Below, in pieces: positions 1 through 5,917 of a DNA stretch of 6,534 nucleotides. Position 1 is the stretch's first letter. Each line of letters begins with the position of its first letter. This DNA comes from Flavobacterium psychrophilum (GTDB lineage: Bacteria > Bacteroidota > Bacteroidia > Flavobacteriales > Flavobacteriaceae): positions 1-6,534 of the forward strand of contig CAMDGJ010000160.1 in the NCBI GenBank assembly GCA_945897545.1, written 5' to 3'. Below the pieces are notes generated by a model. The model was not told the DNA's origin. It made no database searches and saw nothing but the letters and a program-made list of their open reading frames with translations. A program made the translations under genes and the position numbers.

Positions 1-59
1 CATTCTAACTAGGTTATTTGGTGTTATAATCTAGATTGTCTAATTGATTTTGTTTCGCT

Positions 60-573
60 ATGATTAATCATCCTGTTTTTTATACTACACAATCTAGAGA
101 TGAAGCATCGCATTATCAACATAGTGAAATAGGGTTAACTATAGGATGAGTCCGTTTTGTGCAGGGATCGTTACAGGACAACTAAAGGTTTTGGAGGAAC
201 GCTTCAATTGCGTCATAATATGCACCAATTTTATGTCGATTTATTTAAAAATATAGCTGTAGTAAACGTTTTTACTGTTCCAAACAAAGACTATTTTTCT
301 AATTATTGGTTGACAACCATATTGATCGATGCACATTATGATTCAGGAATTCATCGGGAAGCGTTGCGACTTGCTTTTGAGGAAGCCGATATTGAGTCTC
401 GTCCTTTATGGAAACCGATGCATTTGCAGCCTTTTTTCGAGAAATATCCTTATTATGGTGGGCAAATTGCCCAAAACTTATTTGCGAAAGGATTGCGTTT
501 ACCTTCGGGTTCCAATTTGTCTGACTCGGATATAGGGCGAATCACGGAAGTGGTTCATAGATTTTTAAAATAA
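60..573 (+). pseudogene. DegT/DnrJ/EryC1-family sugar aminotransferase, 3' remnant with two frameshifts
   Basis: This is the C-terminal part of a PLP-dependent nucleotide-sugar aminotransferase (EpsN/PglE-like), a family that transfers an amino group to a 4-keto sugar nucleotide. Family-like sequence runs through three frames. From 60 the sequence reads up to SRDEASHYQHSEIG, ending at GGG 132-134. A second frame starts at 137 and reads NYRMSPFCAGIVTGQL to CGC 200-202. A third starts at 205 and continues as QLRHNMHQFYVDLFKN, SNYWLTTILID, SRPLWKPMHLQPFF and GLRLPSGSNL to a TAA at 571-573. At each break two T bases (135-136 and 203-204) stand where a full codon is expected, which implies two one-base deletions. 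The first frame runs into TGA at 147-149. The N-terminal half, including the PLP-lysine region, is absent; positions 1-59 contain stops and only vague resemblance. An open frame starting at TTG 157 exists, but its first 16 or so residues are out of frame with the family. Sequencing error is the main alternative for the two indels, but would not explain positions 1-59. Confidence 0.85.
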
Positions 574-620
574 ACGCAATTTTATACAAATTTAAAAATA
601 ATAGGAAGTTTTTTAATACT

Positions 621-1169
621 ATGAATATAGAACTCACATTTATAAATGATTTAGTTGTCCTCGCACCCACCATTTTTGAAGATGAAAGAGGTTACTTTTT
701 TGAGTCTTTCAATAAAAGTAAATTGGGGGATTTACAAATCCAAATCGATTTTGTGCAAGACAATCAGTCATTTTCAAAAAAAGGGACTCTTAGGGGGCTT
801 CATTACCAAAATCCGCCTTTTGCACAAACTAAATTGGTTCGTGTGTTAGAGGGAGAAATTATGGATGTAGCAGTGGATTTGCGCAAAGATTCTCCTACTT
901 TTGGGAAGCATTTTGAAATACTATTATCTTCCAAAAACAAAAAACAATTACTGGTTCCGCAAGGGTTTGCGCACGGTTTTTCAGTCTTGAGCGAAACTGC
1001 CGTGGTGCTATACAAATGCGACCAATATTACAATAAAGAAAGTGAAGGCGGCATTCGATATGATGACGCTACCTTGAATATTAATTGGGGGATGGATTTG
1101 AAAGAAGCAATTGTTTCAGAAAAAGATGTCTTATTGCCCAACTTCGAAAACTGTAATTCCCAATTTTAA
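621..1169 (+). CDS. rfbC: dTDP-4-dehydrorhamnose 3,5-epimerase
   Basis: Cytosolic cupin-fold epimerase (RmlC) that converts dTDP-4-keto-6-deoxy-D-glucose to dTDP-4-keto-L-rhamnose, the third step of dTDP-L-rhamnose synthesis. The 182-residue length is normal for the family. Visible signatures are EDERGYFFESF (residues 20-30), VQDNQS (45-50), RGLHYQ (58-63) with the expected catalytic His61, QTKLVRVLEGEIMDVAVDLR (69-88) with Lys71, VPQGFAHGF (112-120), the LYKC segment with Tyr131, and SEKD (166-169) with Asp169, the partner of the catalytic histidine in characterised RmlC enzymes. The ATG at 621 gives the usual N-terminus; it lies 47 bp after the aminotransferase remnant. An AGGAAG at 603-608 is too far from the ATG (12 nt) to be a convincing ribosome binding site. 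I see no clear promoter in the short upstream gap, so transcription probably comes through from the left. Its stop overlaps the rfbD start. Confidence 0.96.
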   Translation: MNIELTFINDLVVLAPTIFEDERGYFFESFNKSKLGDLQIQIDFVQDNQSFSKKGTLRGLHYQNPPFAQTKLVRVLEGEIMDVAVDLRKDSPTFGKHFEILLSSKNKKQLLVPQGFAHGFSVLSETAVVLYKCDQYYNKESEGGIRYDDATLNINWGMDLKEAIVSEKDVLLPNFENCNSQF

Positions 1170-2026
1170 TGAAAAAAATACTAGTTACAGGTGCCAATGG
1201 GCAACTGGGTTCGGAAATTAAGTTACTCGCTGCTAATTATCCACGTTTTGAGTTTATTTTCACCGATATTGACGATTTTCCGCTGGATAAGTCTTCGGAA
1301 ATTGCAATGAATTTCAATCATTTTAAACCTGATGTTGTCATTAATTGTGCCGCTTACACTGCTGTGGACAAGGCAGAAAATGATCAGAAAATGGCAGATG
1401 CAATCAACCATTTGGCCATTGGAACATTAGCAAACTTATGCCAGGCAAATGGGGCGAAATTACTGCATATTTCAACAGATTATGTTTTTGATGGTACATC
1501 ATGTATACCTTACAAAGAAGATACTGCCCCAAATCCCAAAAGTGTTTATGGAGTTACAAAATTAGCAGGCGAAATAGCCTGTTCCACAAATTGTCCCGAC
1601 AGTATTATTATAAGAACTGCTTGGGTTTATTCTGAATTTGGAAATAATTTTGTAAAAACAATGTTGCGATTGATGGATGAAAAAGATACACTCAGCGTGG
1701 TGAATGATCAGATTGGGTCACCAACTTATGCTGCCGATTTGGCAATAGCCATCTTAACTATTTTAGATAGTACTAAATGGGAAGCTGGGATTTATCATTA
1801 TACCAACGAAGGAGAAATCAGCTGGTTTGATTTTGCTGTCGATATAAAAAATCTTGCTCAGAAATCCTGCGAGATTAAGGGGATTCCAGCTTTGAGTTAT
1901 CCAACTCCAGCAGAAAGACCTGCATATTCTTTATTGGATAAAACCAAAATTCAGGAAGTTTATGGAATAGTTCCCCTTAATTATAAAATTAGCCTAAAGA
2001 TTATGATGGGCAGATTAGAAAAATAG
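1169..2026 (+). CDS. rfbD: dTDP-4-dehydrorhamnose reductase
   Basis: Cytosolic short-chain dehydrogenase/reductase (RmlD) that reduces dTDP-4-keto-L-rhamnose to dTDP-L-rhamnose with NAD(P)H, the last step of the pathway. The 285-residue length fits the family. The N-terminal Rossmann motif is GANGQLG (residues 8-14). INCAAYTAVDKAE (58-70) is the RmlD segment after the cofactor site. STDYVFDG (102-109) carries the catalytic Thr/Ser position (Thr103), and YGVTK (127-131) supplies the YxxxK pair Tyr127 and Lys131. RTAWVYSEFGNNFVKTM (149-165) and DQIGSPTYAADLA follow, as usual in RmlD. The ATG shares its A with the rfbC stop (TAATG, stop 1167-1169, start 1169-1171), so the two are almost certainly translationally coupled in one operon. 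The protein is intact, with no truncation or missing catalytic residue seen. Confidence 0.96.
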   Translation: MKKILVTGANGQLGSEIKLLAANYPRFEFIFTDIDDFPLDKSSEIAMNFNHFKPDVVINCAAYTAVDKAENDQKMADAINHLAIGTLANLCQANGAKLLHISTDYVFDGTSCIPYKEDTAPNPKSVYGVTKLAGEIACSTNCPDSIIIRTAWVYSEFGNNFVKTMLRLMDEKDTLSVVNDQIGSPTYAADLAIAILTILDSTKWEAGIYHYTNEGEISWFDFAVDIKNLAQKSCEIKGIPALSYPTPAERPAYSLLDKTKIQEVYGIVPLNYKISLKIMMGRLEK

Positions 2027-2040
2027 TTATCTGTTAACTC

Positions 2041-2054
2041 TTTTCAGTTTTCAG
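2041..2054. repeat. Two-unit 7-bp tandem repeat TTTTCAG
   Basis: TTTTCAG occurs twice head to tail (2041-2047 and 2048-2054), 15 bp after the rfbD stop. A looser third unit, TTTGTTG, follows at 2055-2061. It has the same 7-bp period as the larger array just downstream but a different sequence and phase. No function can be assigned. Confidence 0.6.
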
Positions 2055-2070
2055 TTTGTTGATGACATTT

Positions 2071-2140
2071 CATAACGAATAACCTATAACTCATCACCTA
2101 TAACCTATAACCCATCACTCATAACCCCTAACAAATAATA
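2071..2140. repeat. Degenerate heptamer tandem array (consensus near TATAACC), ten units
   Basis: Reading in steps of seven from 2071 gives CATAACG, AATAACC, TATAACT, CATCACC, TATAACC, TATAACC, CATCACT, CATAACC, CCTAACA and AATAATA. Eight or nine units share the pattern nAT(A/C)AC(C/T); only two adjacent units (2099-2105 and 2106-2112) are identical. The array fills most of the 115-bp gap between rfbD and rfbA and ends one base before the rfbA ATG, so it forms the rfbA translation initiation leader. The strand is strongly biased: it contains almost no G, so the RNA would be unstructured and rich in A and C. The outer units are the most divergent and the boundaries are approximate. Heptameric intergenic repeats are known from other bacteria; whether this unit is widespread in this genome cannot be told here. 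Confidence 0.75.
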
Positions 2141-2141
2141 G

Positions 2142-3005
2142 ATGAAAGGAATAGTACTAGCCGGTGGATCCGGAACACGATTGCACCCGTTGACCTTGGC
2201 AATGAGTAAACAAATGATGCCAGTTTATGACAAGCCTATGATTTATTATCCATTGTCGACCTTGATGATGGCAGGAATCAACGAAATATTAATTATATCA
2301 ACACCCCATGATTTGCCTAATTTCAAAAAATTATTGGGGGATGGTTCAACAATTGGTTGTCAATTCAGTTATGCTGAACAAGCTGTCCCAAATGGTTTGG
2401 CACAGGCTTTCGTAATTGGTGAAGAATTTATTGGGAATGACAGTGTTGCTTTAGTTTTAGGGGATAATATTTTCTTTGGGTCTAATATGGATGAGCTATT
2501 GCAGTCAAACACGAATCCGGTAGGAGGTGTTGTTTTTGCCTATCACGTTTCGGATCCGGAGCGTTACGGAGTCGTTGAATTTGATGATAACTTTAAAGCC
2601 CTTAGCATAGAAGAAAAGCCATTGAAGCCAAAATCCAATTATGCAGTTCCGGGTTTATATTTTTATGATAATTCGGTTGTGGAAATTGCCAAGAATATCA
2701 AGCCAAGTGCTCGCGGGGAATATGAAATTACTGATGTCAACAAGGTGTATCTTCAACAAGGTGCTTTAAAAGTGGGGATTTTGAATCGTGGCACTGCTTG
2801 GCTGGATACTGGTACGTTCAACAGCTTGATGCAAGCAGGACAGTTCGTTCAAGTATTAGAAGAACGTCAGGGTTTAAAAGTGGGATGTATTGAGGAAATC
2901 GCTTGGCGACAAGGGTTTATAAGTGCTGATCAACTAAAAGTTGTAGCGAAACCTTTGTTAAAATCAGGCTATGGTAATTATTTACTTCAATTGATTAAAC
3001 AATAA
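2142..3005 (+). CDS. rfbA: Glucose-1-phosphate thymidylyltransferase
   Basis: Cytosolic nucleotidyltransferase (RmlA) that joins glucose-1-phosphate and dTTP to form dTDP-glucose, the committed first step towards dTDP-L-rhamnose and usually feedback-inhibited by it. The 287-residue length is typical. Signatures are GGSGTRL (residues 8-14), the triphosphate-binding loop; [20 protein letters not shown] (22-41) with Lys23; [12 protein letters not shown] (79-90); LGDNIFFG (106-113) with metal-ligand Asp108; [10 protein letters not shown] (138-147); EEKP (157-160); RGEYEITD (191-198); and AWLDTGT (219-225) with the second metal ligand Asp222. The ATG at 2142 gives the standard MKGIVLAGG start. It is separated from rfbD by 115 bp of repeats, unlike the overlapping rfbC-rfbD junction. 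rfbB, which normally accompanies these genes, does not follow; a candidate terminator does. Confidence 0.97.
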   Translation: MKGIVLAGGSGTRLHPLTLAMSKQMMPVYDKPMIYYPLSTLMMAGINEILIISTPHDLPNFKKLLGDGSTIGCQFSYAEQAVPNGLAQAFVIGEEFIGNDSVALVLGDNIFFGSNMDELLQSNTNPVGGVVFAYHVSDPERYGVVEFDDNFKALSIEEKPLKPKSNYAVPGLYFYDNSVVEIAKNIKPSARGEYEITDVNKVYLQQGALKVGILNRGTAWLDTGTFNSLMQAGQFVQVLEERQGLKVGCIEEIAWRQGFISADQLKVVAKPLLKSGYGNYLLQLIKQ

Positions 3006-3048
3006 AAGTAAAGTAAAAGTTCTCAAATAAGATTGTCCTCAAACAGTC

Positions 3049-3073
3049 AGATACCGTTTAGCAGTATTTTTTT
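3049..3073 (+). terminator. Candidate rho-independent terminator after rfbA
   Basis: An imperfect hairpin pairs AGATACCG (3049-3056) with CAGTATTT (3062-3069) around a 5-nt loop, with one C-A mismatch and one G-U pair. A run of seven T (3067-3073) overlaps the end of the stem. It starts about 43 bp after the rfbA stop, where the end of an rfbCDA transcript would be expected. The stem is short and AT-rich, so the call is tentative. Confidence 0.4.
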
Positions 3074-3135
3074 GTCGTATGCCGTTAAATAAAATGTTTT
3101 TGAATATAAAGTGTTTTTTTTGCATCATTAATTTG

Positions 3136-3143
3136 TATTTTTG
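3136..3143 (+). promoter_or_regulatory. Candidate Bacteroidetes -7 promoter box for the CapD-type gene
   Basis: TATTTTTG matches the Bacteroidetes -7 consensus TAnnTTTG exactly. Placing the start about four bases after the final G puts transcription near 3147 and gives a leader of about 67 nt before the ATG at 3214. The nearest upstream TTG (3120-3122, at the end of an 8-T run) is only 13 bp away, shorter than the 17-23 bp usually reported, so the -33 element is weak or absent. The position after a candidate terminator supports a separate promoter. Confidence 0.45.
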
Positions 3144-3187
3144 CTTATGTTAAAATTAACAGAATTTTATACTATAGTTCAATAATA

Positions 3188-3217
3188 ATGTTTAGTCAAA
3201 TAGAAAGTTTATTATGA
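3188..3217 (+). other. Nine-codon leader ORF overlapping the CapD-type start codon
   Basis: An ATG at 3188 opens a frame encoding MFSQIESLL that ends at TGA 3215-3217, overlapping the ATG at 3214-3216 in the ATGA arrangement typical of translational coupling. It lies inside the predicted leader of the downstream gene. It has no recognised product. A chance ORF is quite possible at this length, so coupling is only a suggestion. Confidence 0.25.
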
Positions 3218-5151
3218 ATAAGTCTACTTTTTTTTCTAGAGCGAATTTAAGAATTAATATCCATAACCTGAGCTATTTGCCTAGGTGGATTATAGTGCTG
3301 ATTGATTTTTCAGTTTTACTTACAGCATATTTTTTAACGCATTTAATCTTCAAGGGAACTGGACTAAATTACATAATTACAAAACATATAGTAACTTTTG
3401 CTTCTTTATTTTTTGGAATTAATATTTTTTTCTTTTGGATATTCAGAACCTATTCTGGTATAATTCGTCATTCTTCTTATATTGATGCCATCAAGATTTT
3501 GTTTTCACAAACCTCTGTATTGGTTTTCTTTTTGTTTTTCAATCTTTTATTCGAACTATTTTTTAAGGAAAAAGCTTTTTTAAATACCGCCCTGTTTATC
3601 AACGTGGTGCTTTCGTTTTGTGGTTTGTTTTTATATCGCGTTATAGTTAAGCAGACATTTGAAATTTATTTCATACCAAAAACCGATCATAAATTGATCA
3701 ATGCCATTATTTATGGTACTGATGCAAATGCCATTTCAGTGGCCAATGCTTTAAAGTTTGAAACACCTTCCCGTTTTAAAATTGTTGCTTTTGTTGACAA
3801 GAACAATCAAAATGCTTCTAAACGGATGTTAGATTTACCCATATTGGTTCAAAGAAAGAAGTTGCCTGCGTTGATGCGTTCGGTTGGTGCCGAAGGACTT
3901 GTTATTGCAGATAAAAGTTTGTCAAAAGAAGAACAGTTAGTTATTATTGACCAATGTTTAGAATTTAATTACAGAGTATACACCATACCTACTATATCGG
4001 ATTGGGAAAATCAAAAAGAAATTTCGCAAAAGGTAAAAAACATCCAAATTGAAGATTTATTGGAGCGAGATCCAATTGTCTTAGACAGTATCGCTATTTC
4101 GAGGCAGTTAGAGGATAAAACCATATTAATTACAGGCGCTGCGGGATCAATTGGAAGCGAAATCGTAAGACAAGTACTAAGTTTCAATCCTAGAAAAGTT
4201 ATTATATTAGATCAAGCAGAAACCCCTTTACACCACATTCGATTAGAGGTTGAGGGAATTGTTTCAGATTCTATAATTTGTACCGTTATTGCTGACATTC
4301 GCAACAAGGCAGCTTTGGAGCGAGTGTTTAAATTGTATAAACCGGAAATGGTATACCATGCCGCTGCATACAAACATGTACCTTTGATGGAAGAAAACCC
4401 GTCACAAGCCATTCTGACTAACGTAGAAGGTACTAAAATTTTGGCAGATCTGTCGTGTAAATACAAGGTCAATAAATTTGTAATGATCTCTACTGACAAA
4501 GCTGTGAATCCGAGCAATGTTATGGGTGCGAGTAAAAGAATAGCCGAAAAATATGTTCAGTCTCTACATCTTAAACATCAAGAAAATAGTCGATTGTTCA
4601 CTACCAAGTTTATCACTACTCGTTTTGGAAATGTTTTAGGGTCAAACGGTTCCGTCGTTCCTCTGTTCACTAAACAAATTGCTGCAGGCGGCCCTGTAAC
4701 CATTACACATCCAGATATTATTAGGTATTTTATGACTATTCCTGAAGCCTGTCAATTAGTTCTTGAAGCGGGTTCTATGGGGAATGGCGGCGAGATATAT
4801 ATATTTGATATGGGGAAACCGGTTAAGATTATTGATTTAGCAAGGAAGATGATCAAGCTAGCAGGATTTAATCCTGAGCGAGATGTAAAAATTAAGATAG
4901 TGGGTTTGAGACCTGGAGAAAAATTATATGAAGAGCTACTCAACGATAGTTCAAAAACCTTACCTACTCACCACGAAAAAATTTTAATTGCAGAAGAAAT
5001 TCAAGTGGAGTTCGAAGATTTACACCTTGATGTTAATGAGCTTATCGGTATTGCCAGCTTCTTTGACAATGATGATATTGTGGGGAAAATGAAAAAAATA
5101 GTTCCCGAGTTTATCAGCATGAATTCTACCTATACCCAATTGGATAAATAA
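3214..5151 (+). CDS. Membrane-bound nucleotide-sugar 4,6-dehydratase, CapD/WbpM/PglF family
   Basis: Inner-membrane polysaccharide enzyme expected to convert UDP-N-acetylglucosamine (or a close relative) to a 4-keto-6-deoxy sugar. At 645 residues it is full length for the large members. Four hydrophobic helices are visible at about 25-45, 59-77, 96-117 and 122-143, with the conserved RTYSGIIRHSSYID loop (78-91) between the second and third. A first Rossmann-like domain begins near IIYGTD (165-170). The catalytic SDR domain begins at ITGAAGSIGSE (306-316) and contains HAAAYKHVPLMEENP, STDKAVNPSNVMGASKR (426-442), RFGNVLGSNGSV, GGPVTITHP and GLRPGEKLYEELL. Thr427, Asp428, Lys429, Met437 and Lys441 form the catalytic set, with Met in place of the usual SDR Tyr, as known for WbpM and PglF. 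A candidate terminator and promoter upstream suggest it is transcribed apart from rfbCDA. The exact sugar product (for example QuiNAc, FucNAc or bacillosamine precursor) cannot be decided from this sequence. A symbol such as capD or wbpM would be arbitrary. Confidence 0.93.
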   Translation: MNKSTFFSRANLRINIHNLSYLPRWIIVLIDFSVLLTAYFLTHLIFKGTGLNYIITKHIVTFASLFFGINIFFFWIFRTYSGIIRHSSYIDAIKILFSQTSVLVFFLFFNLLFELFFKEKAFLNTALFINVVLSFCGLFLYRVIVKQTFEIYFIPKTDHKLINAIIYGTDANAISVANALKFETPSRFKIVAFVDKNNQNASKRMLDLPILVQRKKLPALMRSVGAEGLVIADKSLSKEEQLVIIDQCLEFNYRVYTIPTISDWENQKEISQKVKNIQIEDLLERDPIVLDSIAISRQLEDKTILITGAAGSIGSEIVRQVLSFNPRKVIILDQAETPLHHIRLEVEGIVSDSIICTVIADIRNKAALERVFKLYKPEMVYHAAAYKHVPLMEENPSQAILTNVEGTKILADLSCKYKVNKFVMISTDKAVNPSNVMGASKRIAEKYVQSLHLKHQENSRLFTTKFITTRFGNVLGSNGSVVPLFTKQIAAGGPVTITHPDIIRYFMTIPEACQLVLEAGSMGNGGEIYIFDMGKPVKIIDLARKMIKLAGFNPERDVKIKIVGLRPGEKLYEELLNDSSKTLPTHHEKILIAEEIQVEFEDLHLDVNELIGIASFFDNDDIVGKMKKIVPEFISMNSTYTQLDK

Positions 5152-5161
5152 TAAAGAGACA

Positions 5162-5905
5162 TTATCCGTCAACTCTAAAAAACTGATTGTTTGCTATGAT
5201 TTCCTTTAGAGGAGTCAAATCTTGTATCTTGACGTTTTGTTCAAAAGCGGCAATATGCTTGTCGTGATGAACGTCCGAACCCACAAAGTCATAGAATCCT
5301 TTTTGTAGTAATTTATTCGTCATTTGTGTAATGGATTCTCCATAATATCCTACAGTCGAGTTAAGGTTTAATTGAAAATGGCAGCCCGCTATTCTCAGCT
5401 TATTGTATTCTTCAAAATTATCGTGGTAAAAAAAATAGCGTTCAGGGTGAGCCAATACAGGGATGTAACCTGCCACTTGCATATCGAACAAAATAGAGTA
5501 TAATTGAATTGGGGGATTGATGTAAGACATTTCTACCAAAACAAAATTGTCTTTTAGCGTAAGTAATTTTTCAGATTGAAAAAGATTGACAAAATTCTCG
5601 TCTAACATATATTCAGCTGCTGCGCGCAAAGGAATCGAAAATTGATGCTTTTCTAGTTCGAGTATTGTTGATAGTTCCTTTTCCTTGATTTGTAGTGCTG
5701 AATTGTCCCAAACGTCTTGAATAACGTGTGGAGTCGTAATCAATTGATTAATTCCAAAACCTTGAAGAGCCCTGGTCAGTCTAAAGGTATCTTCAATAGT
5801 TATGGCGCCATCATCGATACCGGGCAGTAGATGGGAGTGAATATCTACATGATTGTCAGGAATTAATTCCTGAAGCTTGGGTTTTGATTTAAAAAATGAA
5901 AGCAT
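5162..5905 (-). CDS. PHP-domain protein, CpsB/YwqE-type tyrosine phosphatase
   Basis: Cytosolic metal-dependent hydrolase of the PHP family. Characterised relatives (CpsB, YwqE) remove phosphate from the tyrosine kinases that control capsule or exopolysaccharide assembly. The 247-residue length is normal. Metal-binding motifs appear in order: VDIHSHLLPGIDDG (residues 20-33) with His23 and His25, TTPH (57-60) with His60, AAEYMLD (96-102) with Glu98, LAHPERY (151-157) with His153, and GSDVHH (209-214) with Asp211 and His213. All expected ligands are present. There is no signal peptide or membrane segment. The ATG at 5905-5903 is the only sensible start, since the first metal motif lies 20 residues in. 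The gene faces the CapD-type gene with 10 bp between stop codons. No tyrosine kinase or export gene is adjacent, so its partner must lie elsewhere. A -7 promoter box lies immediately upstream. Confidence 0.92.
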   Translation of the reverse strand: MLSFFKSKPKLQELIPDNHVDIHSHLLPGIDDGAITIEDTFRLTRALQGFGINQLITTPHVIQDVWDNSALQIKEKELSTILELEKHQFSIPLRAAAEYMLDENFVNLFQSEKLLTLKDNFVLVEMSYINPPIQLYSILFDMQVAGYIPVLAHPERYFFYHDNFEEYNKLRIAGCHFQLNLNSTVGYYGESITQMTNKLLQKGFYDFVGSDVHHDKHIAAFEQNVKIQDLTPLKEIIANNQFFRVDG

Positions 5906-5909
5906 ACAG

Positions 5910-5917
5910 CAAAGGTA
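5910..5917 (-). promoter_or_regulatory. Candidate -7 promoter box abutting the PHP gene start
   Basis: On the minus strand this reads TACCTTTG, an exact match to TAnnTTTG. Its final G (5910) is four bases from the A of the start codon (5905), so transcription would begin at or within a base or two of the ATG. The nearest upstream TTG (in TTGACC, minus strand, 5934-5929) is 14 bp away, closer than the usual -33 spacing. The motif match is clear; activity is inferred. Confidence 0.5.

Noticed and set aside
803..1015. Minus-strand 70-codon open frame inside rfbC
   Set aside because: It is antisense to the conserved cupin core of rfbC, with no independent support.
2071..2140. Heptamer array as a CRISPR array
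   Set aside because: Units are contiguous 7-mers without spacers, far shorter than CRISPR repeats, and no cas genes are present.
4212..4517. Minus-strand 101-codon open frame inside the dehydratase gene
   Set aside because: It lies opposite the conserved catalytic SDR domain and has no protein-family features; it is a shadow of the real gene.
5142..5167. GGATAA/TTATCC inverted repeat as a bidirectional terminator between the convergent genes
   Set aside because: Only six AT-rich pairs with a 14-nt loop and no T-run on either strand; too weak to call.
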